Source: Aphanomyces cochlioides | Taxonomy: Eukaryota; Oomycota; Saprolegniomycetes; Saprolegniales; Verrucalvaceae | Length of the DNA stretch: 64,000 bases | NCBI GenBank assembly: GCA_019828595.1 | Contig: JAHQRK010000047.1 | Location: 62,001 to 126,000, forward strand | Direction of reading: 5' to 3' | In this document: piece after piece, positions 18,777 through 28,039 of the stretch | Layout: each line of letters opens with the position of its first letter | How positions within the stretch are numbered: the stretch's first letter is position 1 | Notes under the pieces: generated by a model | The model's database searches: none | The model's input: only the letters and a program-made list of their open reading frames with translations | What the model was told of the DNA's origin: nothing | Program-made: the position numbers and the translations under genes

Positions 18777-20057
18777 CTAGGCTGAATTGGAAATCAATTT
18801 GGCTTTTCGTTTTCTTGATTCGCTTCGACGTTGGGACTTCGATTTCTTCGGTGTTTGTAAGCTAACACGGCGAATATGTCGGATAAAACTGACTCTTGGC
18901 ATCTGACCCAGGGGGTATACATTTTCATTGTCTTGGATCATACATAGACTTCGGTCTATGCAGCGCTTGTATCGCTTGGCGAGGACCCAGCAATGGGATG
19001 TTGAATCAGTGACAGAAACAACCAAGAATTCTCCGTCAGGCTCATCCAATATCGCTCTACAGATATCACGAATTGGATCACCCACCGATTGCTTGAGCAG
19101 TTGACGGGAGAATATGGCGTCGTTGTAGTGGAATCCATGTGTGTATGCCAGCTTGAGAAAATCATGCATCTTGGAAGGGGGAATGCCCGCGTCTTGAGGA
19201 ACTCCATGGGCCTCTTTGAAACCCGAAATGACTTCTTCGCTGAGCTCAAAATTGGAGACATTCAAATTGGTAGCAACGATTCGGATTGCAGCCGCAAGAC
19301 AAGATTTGTCACTGTTGTTGCCAATTTCTAGCCACAGAGGATCCATCGCTCGAAATTCAGCAAGCGTTGGGGCGAGACCAGTGTTCGTGAGGAAGTGGGC
19401 TCCAGCTTGTCGCCATCGTTGGTACATCGCCACGGCTTCTTGACACCCGCTGAGGTCTTTTTCGTCGAACCAGTCTTTGTCGAGTCCATCCGGGCGTTGA
19501 AACTTCCAGTTGACTTGGTATTGAATAGTTGAAATTCGATTTCGCATTGATGCCACTTCGCGGTGGTCATCGATAAACAACACTTCATCGATGTCATCAT
19601 CGTCGGTTGGAATTCGCAGAGTGCGTGGGCGGTTGGTTGGGGCATCAGCCGTTGTCGCATTCGTTTGTGGCCTGGCTGGAACAGAAACATCGTCCAATAG
19701 ATCCATGAGGGATGGTAGCGGAGATCCATTGTCATTGCCCAAGGGGTCAAATTCGCGGGTGCTCGAGTTCAAAATGGACATATCAGGAGTAAATTGGTGT
19801 TCTTCAGTTGTAACTGGACTTGAAGGACGAGTGTCGGATGATTGCGTCATAGGTACAGAAATCTCAACTCCATCCACTCCCTCAAGAGTAATCCCTGGAG
19901 ACATCGAGCTCCCCACACCTCGTGTAGTTATGGGTCTCGACGTCTGCGCGGGGAGTACGCTATCGGCAGTGAAAATCGTTGAAGCTTCCATTGTTGTTGT
20001 CTTGGGTAAAATCAAAAGTGAGTCTTGGAGAATTGTTTTGAGATTCTCACTGAACAT
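18777..20057 (-). CDS. ORF3 of B3: chromodomain-like plus candidate cysteine peptidase (426 aa)
   Basis: Extra protein found only in family B. From the first ATG (20055-20057), residues 1-150 are Ser/Thr/Pro-rich and probably disordered. Residues about 155-217 resemble a chromodomain (QYQVNWKF, then DKDWFDEKDL and a C-terminal helix CQEAVAMYQRW), which could bind modified histone tails. Residues about 235-400 look like a papain-fold-type cysteine peptidase with candidate triad C253 (DKSCLAAA), H355 (SHCWVLA) and D376 (MIQDNE). A Lys/Arg/Ser tail (402-420) may be nuclear or nucleic-acid binding. The frame is open upstream to a TGA at 20175-20177 and is the same frame as ORF2. Domain calls are by eye; the peptidase family is not identified and deubiquitinase/SUMO-type activity is only a possibility. 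Confidence 0.72.
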   Translation of the reverse strand: MFSENLKTILQDSLLILPKTTTMEASTIFTADSVLPAQTSRPITTRGVGSSMSPGITLEGVDGVEISVPMTQSSDTRPSSPVTTEEHQFTPDMSILNSSTREFDPLGNDNGSPLPSLMDLLDDVSVPARPQTNATTADAPTNRPRTLRIPTDDDDIDEVLFIDDHREVASMRNRISTIQYQVNWKFQRPDGLDKDWFDEKDLSGCQEAVAMYQRWRQAGAHFLTNTGLAPTLAEFRAMDPLWLEIGNNSDKSCLAAAIRIVATNLNVSNFELSEEVISGFKEAHGVPQDAGIPPSKMHDFLKLAYTHGFHYNDAIFSRQLLKQSVGDPIRDICRAILDEPDGEFLVVSVTDSTSHCWVLAKRYKRCIDRSLCMIQDNENVYPLGQMPRVSFIRHIRRVSLQTPKKSKSQRRSESRKRKAKLISNSA

Positions 20058-20204
20058 ATTCTCAGTTGCGACACTTGAGTCAGGCACGATTTGATTGGGC
20101 AGTGAAATGTTTTGCGCGGATCGTGAGTGATGGTCGCCAGGATTCCCAATCAAAAATTCAGCTGGGATACCAAGTCAAGAATACAGCTGGGGCTTGTAAT
20201 CAAA

Positions 20205-23200
20205 TTACTGGTGTTCAACTCGAAAAGACATGGGATATTTTTCGAATAGCTCGTTGTATCCAGCTTGAGAGAAAAGGACTGAGACCGCTTCGATGATGTT
20301 TCGATAGTCGAAGTCGTCAGGCGAGAGCAAACGAATTGTTCGCCTGATGGAAGCTGTCCAACTGACAAATATAATCTCGTTCCATAGTAAAATCGGTAGA
20401 GGCTTTTTGCCATCGAACTTGGTTGCATTTCTTTGAGTCCATAAGGAGTACGTGATGGAAGCACAAAGGAGGGACCATAATTTGAATAATGCGTCATGCA
20501 GGTGTTTTCCTCGCGTATTGGTCTTGAAGCGACTGATATTCGTGGTGGTTGCCCAATCAAACTTAACACCATAAGCACTCCATGCTCGCTCTTGGAACAT
20601 CCAAACTTGATGTACATGATGACATGTATGGAAGGCATGATGAAAAGTCTCAACATCCGAGCAATCTTCGTAGACACAACAAATAGCGTCAGGGTTTTGG
20701 ATCTGCATATAGGAAAACCTCGAGTTGACGGGTAACATCTTCATGTGCAATCGAAACCATACATCGCCTTGAACAGGTGGAGGTAGATTACACACAGTAC
20801 GAATGAGACGGATATACTTTGCTATGTCTTTGTCAGTTCTTGTCGTAGTCTTCATAGGATGTATAGCTTCAGTCTGGGGGGCGTGGTAAGCTAAATGCAC
20901 CACGTTTTTCTTGGGCCACGACTCGAAAGGTAAATCAGCATCCTTGATTCTGGCTGTAAACGGATGTTGACAAGTCGGGACATTAGGCAGTGGCGACCCT
21001 TGCCGAATGTCAAACGATCGAACAACTTTGTCGAAGATTCGTGTGAGTTGATTGTAAATGTCGGTTGTGCGGGGCAATGTGGCAAAGTCCATGACTCCGT
21101 CCTGGTTTAGACAAACTTGGGCAGCTGGATTGTTCGACGACATTCGGTTCACGAACATGGTCTCTGTTGGCCAAGCGCCATGTGGGGTCAGGAAATCCTT
21201 CAGGCATCTGAGACCATTTTTGGCCCCGTGGCGGCACCAGAGACGCATGTCTTCATCTTTCACGACATTTGCTAACATCTTAGCAGAGCCGAAGTGCATT
21301 GCGTCGTAGGCTGTGAGCCATACCGGGAGGTTCAGTACCGTGTCGAGATTTGGAGGCACGCCGATTCGCTTACTCATGTCTGTGGCTGACCAATGTTTCC
21401 AAGTATCAAGCCACAGTGGATGGAGCTCGCGAAGCAAAAGCCACTTGGAGCTTGCATTTGGGTAGTATGAAAGAAAATCGAATGGGTGACTGTCTCGGAA
21501 TAACTGATGTATTGTGCGGCTAAATTGTCGCTGTACAAGTTTCTTCCACACCAGGATTTCACCAGGAGAATCGGCAGACATAAAGAGCTGTAAACGAAGA
21601 AGGCGTTGTGTTCGCAGCCTCGATGCAATGTGGGGGATTCCCAAGCCTAAAGGCTTGTCGTACTGCCACCTTCTATGGATTGAGGGACGGTAACTCTCAT
21701 CGAGCTGGGTCTTGCGGCAAAGTATGAACTTGTTTAACATTTGTTGCCACGTAACGACCATAGCAGGAGGCACAGGTACAACGGCTGTTACATGCCACAA
21801 CATAGATAGCAACATCGTGGAGGCAATAAGCTTTCGGCCCTGCAATGTCCTTGCTCGTTTACCCCATAGTTGAAAGGACGAGATGAATTTGTCGTTGAGT
21901 TTTTGAAGTTGGGAGTCAGCCGAAAGTCGATGGCCAAAGAGAATACCAAGATATTTCGTACACTGACCAGTTGGTACGATATTGAGCAAACCATCTGCTT
22001 CGATGTCTTCTTGATCGAGATGGTCGTTGAGAACCAAGGTCATGCACTTGGAACGATTCAGACGGGCCCCTGAAGCCGTGCAAAACTCTTCCACAATTGC
22101 CATTTGCTCCACAGCAGATTGCAGCGAGTTTGATAACAACGTCGAGTCGTCGGCAAAGAATATACTCGTAATAACTGAGTCGTGGGGGAGAGCGATTCCA
22201 AGATGTGGGGACGCTCGGAGCATCTCACCAAGAGGTTCTAGGTATAGGACGAACAGTAGGCATGATAAAGGACAGCCTTGTTTGACGCCTCGGGTAGGTC
22301 GGATCTTAGGGCCAAGCTCGCCATTGAAGATGATCTGGACCAAAGGTGAGTCGTACAAAAGAGCTACCCACGCAATGAAACCATCACCAGTGTTGACTTC
22401 TCTCAGCACATCAAGCATGAATTCTCGATCCACCATGTCGTACGCTTTCGAAAAGTCAAGGAATGTTGCATAGTAGTCGTGATCTTCGTTGGTGCAAAAC
22501 GTTTGCAAAGTTTGCACAAGCAGGACGTGGTCATGCAGCCGTCGTCCTGGGACAAAGCCAGCTTGACTTGGGTGAATGAGATGAGGAGCTACTGTAGCCA
22601 GGCGATAAGCGAGGGCACGGGATAGTATCTTCACCTCCACTGACATGAGTGCAATAGGTCGGTAGTTTCCAGGATCGCCTCGATCACCAGCTTTGAAGAG
22701 CAGAGCCACAGCACTACGCCTTTGTTGAAGGAGTAGTTTACCGTGGTGGTGAAGTTGGTAGTTGAAGACCCTGACCAGGATTTCGGAGAAAGCCTCGGGT
22801 GCTACTTGGAAGAAGGCCGCTGGCCATCCATCAGGACCAGGAGACTTGTTTGGACTCATTGTCTTGAGAGCACTACACAGCTCGGCTGCTGTGATAGGTC
22901 TGTCTAGCTCCTCGCGTTGCTCATCATTGAGTTTGCGGGAGATAAACCGTATGACAGCCCTCCGCCTCGCCCGGTTTAGCCGAGGTTGTTCGCCACGAGT
23001 GGTAGTCATTATTGCCTTCCAATGGGCAGTGAATCTCTCTTTGATAGTGGTAGGATCAGACACGGGAATGCCATCGACGTTGACCGTCGTGATAGGAACC
23101 TTGAGTCCTTGTGGCCTTCGAAAGAAGTGGCTCGTACCACGTTCGTTGACATTTGCATGAAAATCGAATTGCTGATCCATGCGGTATTGGCGATATTCGA

Positions 23201-24320
23201 TTCTTGCGTTTTCCAGCGCCAACCGAGTAGCATCAACGGCAGCCTCGTCGAGCAAGCCAGCTTCGTATGATCGTTGTGCAGATATATGTCTCAGTTTTAG
23301 GCTTTTGAGCTCGTGTTGCATGGATTGGAGGTGGTGGCGATGACATTGTTGTAAACGTCGTTTGATTCGCTTAAGCCACCCATACCAGACGGCTCCCATG
23401 TTTGTCGATTCGTCCGCACGCATCTCAGAGAGGAGGTGTGATGCCTCTTCTCGTATGGCTTTGATGACGAGCGGGTCTTTGAGTAGCTCTCTCGGCAGCC
23501 TCCAGTAGCCACGGGTCGTGGGTGTATGACTTGTAGAGAGAACGACAGTGTGCTCCAAGTGATCTCCGGCAAAGCTGTTAGTGGCATATTTTGAGCTTTG
23601 GTAGGATTGGGCAACTAAATCTTGGTCAATGAACCAGTAGTCCAGACGATTGCTTCGTCCTGGACCGCTTGCCAGTCTTTCGTGAGGGTGGTGTAGGCGC
23701 CACGCGTCGATGACTCCTAGTTGTGACAGCCAGGCAAGACATTCGACTTTTCCAAAGGTGTGATCTTGCCGTGGTTTGGAAGCATCGAGGTGTTCGTTGA
23801 CAGGAAGGTTAAAATCTCCCCCAACCAGGTGTACACTGTTAGCTTCAAAAGCGCGAGGGAGACTGTCAAAGAAACTAGCCCGATGTTGAGGGGTAACTGG
23901 CGCGTAAATGTTGTGGATGTAGACTGGGGTTTCATCCCAGTACGTTTTGATCACAATATAACGGCCAGGGATATCGTGTTGTGATAAGTGCACCAGGCTT
24001 GAGAATCCAGGCATCGATTCGTGAAAGTATGATGCAACGCCACATCGACGGTTGTTCAAATTGTCCGTGCGGGTTGTTCGTAAGTCGTTGGTAAAAAGTT
24101 TGTACTTGCTAACACCCACTTCGTTGTCGAGGTGAGTGTGGAAAGTGTCAAGATGTTTTGCGTTGTTGAGTTTCGTTTCTTGAAAGAGAACAGCTTGTGT
24201 CGGTTTCCGAAGACGCCGTGCAACAAGATGTCCGTTTTCTTTCAGCCCATTGAGGTTGCTCGTCGTCACTTCAAGTATGGGGAGCTTGACAAAATGACCA
24301 GCCGCGACCACTTTAGCCAC
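20205..24320 (-). CDS. ORF2 of B3: APE endonuclease / reverse transcriptase (1,371 aa, non-AUG start)
   Basis: Homologue of family A ORF2, colinear and about ten residues shorter at the N terminus. Endonuclease motifs: SNLNGL, QETK, IYAP, GGDFN, RLDYWF and GDH. RT motifs: LDFSKAYD, GCPLS and FADD (FADDSTLL). Zinc site: CCVYEDC with HHAFHTC. The start is given as the GTG at 24318-24320, because homology with A begins there (VAKVVAAG). Between the preceding in-frame TAG and this GTG there is no ATG, and the first internal Met, near residue 103, would remove half the endonuclease. It overlaps the end of ORF1 by 8 nt (GTGGCTAA), suggesting termination-reinitiation, a non-AUG start or a frameshift. 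The stop TAA is followed nine codons later by an in-frame TGA and then the ORF3 frame. Confidence 0.93.
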   Translation of the reverse strand: MAKVVAAGHFVKLPILEVTTSNLNGLKENGHLVARRLRKPTQAVLFQETKLNNAKHLDTFHTHLDNEVGVSKYKLFTNDLRTTRTDNLNNRRCGVASYFHESMPGFSSLVHLSQHDIPGRYIVIKTYWDETPVYIHNIYAPVTPQHRASFFDSLPRAFEANSVHLVGGDFNLPVNEHLDASKPRQDHTFGKVECLAWLSQLGVIDAWRLHHPHERLASGPGRSNRLDYWFIDQDLVAQSYQSSKYATNSFAGDHLEHTVVLSTSHTPTTRGYWRLPRELLKDPLVIKAIREEASHLLSEMRADESTNMGAVWYGWLKRIKRRLQQCHRHHLQSMQHELKSLKLRHISAQRSYEAGLLDEAAVDATRLALENARIEYRQYRMDQQFDFHANVNERGTSHFFRRPQGLKVPITTVNVDGIPVSDPTTIKERFTAHWKAIMTTTRGEQPRLNRARRRAVIRFISRKLNDEQREELDRPITAAELCSALKTMSPNKSPGPDGWPAAFFQVAPEAFSEILVRVFNYQLHHHGKLLLQQRRSAVALLFKAGDRGDPGNYRPIALMSVEVKILSRALAYRLATVAPHLIHPSQAGFVPGRRLHDHVLLVQTLQTFCTNEDHDYYATFLDFSKAYDMVDREFMLDVLREVNTGDGFIAWVALLYDSPLVQIIFNGELGPKIRPTRGVKQGCPLSCLLFVLYLEPLGEMLRASPHLGIALPHDSVITSIFFADDSTLLSNSLQSAVEQMAIVEEFCTASGARLNRSKCMTLVLNDHLDQEDIEADGLLNIVPTGQCTKYLGILFGHRLSADSQLQKLNDKFISSFQLWGKRARTLQGRKLIASTMLLSMLWHVTAVVPVPPAMVVTWQQMLNKFILCRKTQLDESYRPSIHRRWQYDKPLGLGIPHIASRLRTQRLLRLQLFMSADSPGEILVWKKLVQRQFSRTIHQLFRDSHPFDFLSYYPNASSKWLLLRELHPLWLDTWKHWSATDMSKRIGVPPNLDTVLNLPVWLTAYDAMHFGSAKMLANVVKDEDMRLWCRHGAKNGLRCLKDFLTPHGAWPTETMFVNRMSSNNPAAQVCLNQDGVMDFATLPRTTDIYNQLTRIFDKVVRSFDIRQGSPLPNVPTCQHPFTARIKDADLPFESWPKKNVVHLAYHAPQTEAIHPMKTTTRTDKDIAKYIRLIRTVCNLPPPVQGDVWFRLHMKMLPVNSRFSYMQIQNPDAICCVYEDCSDVETFHHAFHTCHHVHQVWMFQERAWSAYGVKFDWATTTNISRFKTNTRGKHLHDALFKLWSLLCASITYSLWTQRNATKFDGKKPLPILLWNEIIFVSWTASIRRTIRLLSPDDFDYRNIIEAVSVLFSQAGYNELFEKYPMSFRVEHQ

Positions 24321-26778
24321 GGGAAGCGATCGTTGTGAGATCCGCTAGGTCGCCGTGAATTAAAGTAGGTTCGCTTGGGTGAAACATGACTTGATTGTGG
24401 AGAGTGATATCCAAATCGTTGCTTTCGTGTAGTTGAAGGATTTTTGTCATGATGTGACACATCGATTCTCCGTCGCCAGTGTACATGAATTCCATTCTGT
24501 TCCATATGTGGAGGCCAAGGTCGGTGTACATCAGGAGTGACATGAGCGTTTCGGAGGATAGACTGCGTTTACCAAGGCGAGAGGGTAACGCTGTCACTGG
24601 ACTTTTTGTTGAGGCCAAAATTGCCGCATCGCTATTGAAATATAGTGGAGCATGAACTGCCATCAATACTTCTGCAATGGCCAGCACTTCTTCGACTTCA
24701 ACTCTGTTGAGGACGATGTCATCATCGGTGATGATTGCCTCGATGAGTGGGAGGTTGTTGACCATCTTCTGGTCACTGAACACCGAGATCACGTGGTCGT
24801 GAGTGATTGGAGTGCCGAATGTTGCCTCGTAGAGCTGACCAAAAGATTTTGTGCCACCACCAGACGCTCTTAGCCAACGATTAAGCAGTCGAAGACGAAC
24901 AAAGTATTCGAAGCTGTCACGATTGGAGACAAAAATTTGGTGCAGTTGCAGTCCAAATTCGATTGGCGCACGTTCTAGATGGATGCAGATCGTGTCAACA
25001 CGCCCGTCCGTAATCAATTTCAATAAGTTGAAGGAATCGTGCGCTAACGCTTCCTTAACTTGGGCCGGGATATGTTGTGGTGCGTTTTGAGCCTTGGTGT
25101 CAAGGTCGTTGAGCTCGGCAAGTATGGCATCGAGAGACTTCTCAAACCTTTGGATTGAGCCCTCGTGGGGTTTGATCCCGCTAATGAACTCTTCAGCGGC
25201 AACGTGCACCTTGTCACCAGATTTGAGTGTCAGCTTTGGAACAAATACTTTGACAGTGGTGTTGCCAACTGTCGTTTCGTGTTCCTCGGGCTCAACATTA
25301 GCGCGTTCGTCCAGAGCCGCAAACATGTTCGGGGAGATCCAAGGACGATCAGGAGCTGGGATTGAGCCAGCGGAGATTGGGGTTTTCTTTCTTTTGCCTG
25401 TAGTTTGAACTTCAGTCCATTCCTTGTTGCTGTCTCGGGTCGTTTTCTGCCGTTTGGCAGTGGATGTCGAGACAGCGGCGTCTCCCCGTGGGCGGTGAGG
25501 GGTTGCGTGAAGTCCATGTTGGGTGGCGATTACATCGAGGTCAAGGCGCGCGAGCTTCTTGTCACGGTAAAACCATCCTTGACCAAACACGCGGAGGCAC
25601 CGACCCTTGAAAATGAATTCTTCAATTGATCGACCGTCATTGTGCATAGATTCGGGTATAGCTGTCCCTTCAAAATACAAGCGATAACGAGAGCTAGCCA
25701 AGCCAGTCGTCGAGGAAACTGTGGAGTATGAGCCCCACAAAAAGCGCGGCTCAAGCTTTGACATGATGCTGAACATGAGACGTTCTTCATCCTGTCCTTG
25801 GAGACCAGATGGGATATCGATGAAATATCCATCAAGTATATGGGGCTCAGTCATGACAAATCTCTGAGAGCTGCCATCCTTTGCCACTTGGATCTTGAGA
25901 GAGACTCCACGCAGCTTTTTAAGAGCATCTTCAGAGGCTATGCCCCACTTGAGAAGACGATTGGAGACATCTTTCTCGCACTTGATGACATCGACAAATG
26001 CATCGTCCAAATCAAGCGCTTGGTTGTCAAACAATAGAGATGTCATTGCCTTGGAGATGTCGATGTATTTGGTGTATTGGCCAGTGGACATTTGTAGCCA
26101 GCCAACAACATCTCTGGGGGAATGTTTTTGGATGGGCAAAGTGTCGTCAAACGTGAGAGATCCTGTCGCGCGTTTTTGCAACAAGGACGCCAGCTCGGCC
26201 ATAGTTGGTCGATAATGGCCGACGTCACTGTTCCGCTGAGCCTTGGCAGATTTAGCTCTCTGCTTGGCTTGGAATTCCCACACGCATTCGTTTGGCTTTT
26301 TGGTCGAGGTGTTCGACTCGGGTGGTATTGGCACGGAGCGTGTTGTAGCAGGAGGCGAGGCATCGATTTGAGCTTCAGGCTCCATTTCCACATCAACATT
26401 GGTGTCGCGAATCGATTGGTCTTCAGAGCGCGGCTCCAGCTCAGTGGCTTGAGTAATCGGTGGGGTATGTGGTTGGTTGTTGTTGGAGATATCCTCTATG
26501 TCTTCATCAGGCATCGGAGAAACATTATCCTTGTTGACAGTTTTGTCGCTGGTACGAGCGCTTGGTAATGGCACGCGACCACCGAGTGTAGCAAGACGTA
26601 TGGGCGGTTGAGCAGCAGGCGGAGTTTTGTCGATGATTGAGTCAGGTTCATCGTCATCATCATCGTCAACAATCACCTCCATGATACTAGAAGCGTCCGA
26701 GGTATTGCGAAAGGGAGAGGCAGAAAAAGCTGAGGGCTTGTGTGCATGAGCACGGCTGGAAGAGCGGGTAGTCGCCAT
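24313..26778 (-). CDS. ORF1 of B3 (821 aa, function not recognised)
   Basis: Starts at the ATG at 26776-26778 (MATTRSSS). It aligns with family A ORF1 over the conserved core, which begins at VWEFQAKQRAKSAKA and runs through LTFDDTLPIQKH, and over the C-terminal half. The low-complexity N-terminal region is shorter than in A and lacks the FSK repeats. Basic stretches (KRQKTT, GKRKKTP) lie between core and C-terminal domain. No CCHC knuckle or clear RRM signature was seen. By position it should be the RNA-binding/RNP protein of the element, but this is inference. Confidence 0.85.
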   Translation of the reverse strand: MATTRSSSRAHAHKPSAFSASPFRNTSDASSIMEVIVDDDDDDEPDSIIDKTPPAAQPPIRLATLGGRVPLPSARTSDKTVNKDNVSPMPDEDIEDISNNNQPHTPPITQATELEPRSEDQSIRDTNVDVEMEPEAQIDASPPATTRSVPIPPESNTSTKKPNECVWEFQAKQRAKSAKAQRNSDVGHYRPTMAELASLLQKRATGSLTFDDTLPIQKHSPRDVVGWLQMSTGQYTKYIDISKAMTSLLFDNQALDLDDAFVDVIKCEKDVSNRLLKWGIASEDALKKLRGVSLKIQVAKDGSSQRFVMTEPHILDGYFIDIPSGLQGQDEERLMFSIMSKLEPRFLWGSYSTVSSTTGLASSRYRLYFEGTAIPESMHNDGRSIEEFIFKGRCLRVFGQGWFYRDKKLARLDLDVIATQHGLHATPHRPRGDAAVSTSTAKRQKTTRDSNKEWTEVQTTGKRKKTPISAGSIPAPDRPWISPNMFAALDERANVEPEEHETTVGNTTVKVFVPKLTLKSGDKVHVAAEEFISGIKPHEGSIQRFEKSLDAILAELNDLDTKAQNAPQHIPAQVKEALAHDSFNLLKLITDGRVDTICIHLERAPIEFGLQLHQIFVSNRDSFEYFVRLRLLNRWLRASGGGTKSFGQLYEATFGTPITHDHVISVFSDQKMVNNLPLIEAIITDDDIVLNRVEVEEVLAIAEVLMAVHAPLYFNSDAAILASTKSPVTALPSRLGKRSLSSETLMSLLMYTDLGLHIWNRMEFMYTGDGESMCHIMTKILQLHESNDLDITLHNQVMFHPSEPTLIHGDLADLTTIASRG

Positions 26779-26831
26779 GTTGTCAGTTTTGGACAGTGGT
26801 ACTGCGGGGTAGCTGGCAAATTGGAAACTCC

Positions 26832-26939
26832 CCGGTCATAGCTCAGTTGGTAGAGCGTTTGACTGTAGTGGAAAGTTGTATTGGATTCAGTATGGCTTCA
26901 GAAATCAAATGGCCACCGGTTCGATTCCGGTTGACCGGA
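26832..26939 (+). tRNA. tRNA-Tyr(GTA), rebuilt downstream of B3
   Basis: Complete gene with intron; base -1 is C rather than T. It begins the first ~9.04 kb tandem block. Confidence 0.97.
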
Positions 26940-28024
26940 CTCTCTTTTTCACACTTTCATCTCCTTTCCTTCTCTTACCCTCTTTTTTCCACCTCTCTCT
27001 TCATCTTCACGACCTTTACACGTCCCAACATTTAGATTCATCACATTTACCTACACATACAACAACTACACACGATACAGTCTATTCCAATGCCACACAA
27101 ACAAATCTACGCGTTTTCACCAGCATTCACGCGGCATGAGCCATCATTGCTCTGTCTTGTTTGTTTCATGTGCAGGACACATTGGATGCACCCCAAAAGA
27201 CATTACAATCAAGAGGAATCACATTCCCTTACATACGTTGTCGTGCCAGTATTTTTGTCGCTCGTCAATCTCTGACAAAAACTCCTCCACGTAGTAGCAT
27301 AGAAGTGCCATTTTGAAGGTCCAGTGAGCATACATGCCCCACAGCTCCTACGTTTGCCTTTCGGATGTCTGTGACGGCTCAGTTCAAAGTAGTTCGGGGT
27401 TGACGTTTTAAGTGATGCCTCGCTAATTCATTGATCGAAATGAACAACACGTTATTTAAACATGGTTGCTTCTTGGAGGATAAAACAGTTTATGTTGGTT
27501 GTCCAAAATGAACAGCCTCATACTTTCCAACCTCTGAATTGAGGTATAATCCCTTTGCAAAAACAAATCGCAACGACGTTTGGCTTCAACACAGAGAGAG
27601 GAGAAAAAAGAGTCTACCAATCGCACACGCATACATTCCGTTCTTGTTGTGTCGTTGTTTTAGTCACTCATATTTTGGCAAGTCATATATACATTCTTTT
27701 TGGGGGACACAGCACGAGGATTCATCGTGCTAACTTGGTGCGTGCTGTGTGGCCACGGTGCGACGTTGGTACGGAGACTTCTCTACAACACTGCATGAGG
27801 CAGAGCGAAGAGCTTGGTAAAGGGTAAGAGTGTTTGTAAATAAGAAGGTGGATGGAATGCGATGTTGTAGATGAAATGGCAGAGACGAGTCTCTGAAAAT
27901 GGGCTGGAAGATAGTGAGGACTATAAGAATACAGGGTGTAGGATGTGGTTGATGATGCCAGTTGGTAGTGTATGTAGATGACTAAAATAGTGTGTGAAAG
28001 GTCGGTGGCTGGAGGACGTATGTG
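26940..28024. repeat. tRNA-Tyr array spacer, unit 8
   Basis: T5G5 and TTTGTTTC variants, with a private G-to-A change near 27604 (GAGAAAAAAG). Confidence 0.9.
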
Positions 28025-28039
28025 TCCGGTCATAGCTCA
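28025..28039 (+). repeat. Target-site duplication / tRNA-Tyr 5' fragment, left of B4t
   Basis: 15-bp fragment; right partner at 28528-28542. Confidence 0.94.

Larger units (their letters stand above)
18699..26830 (-). mobile_element. Family B LINE, full-length copy B3 (8.13 kb, three ORFs)
   Basis: In element sense: 52-nt 5' UTR (26779-26830), ORF1 (26778-24313), ORF2 (24320-20205), ORF3 (20057-18777) and a 78-nt 3' UTR with no poly(A). All three ORFs are open. The first 34 nt are identical to family A although the proteins have clearly diverged. It inserted at the same box A nucleotide in the same orientation as A. Confidence 0.95.
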
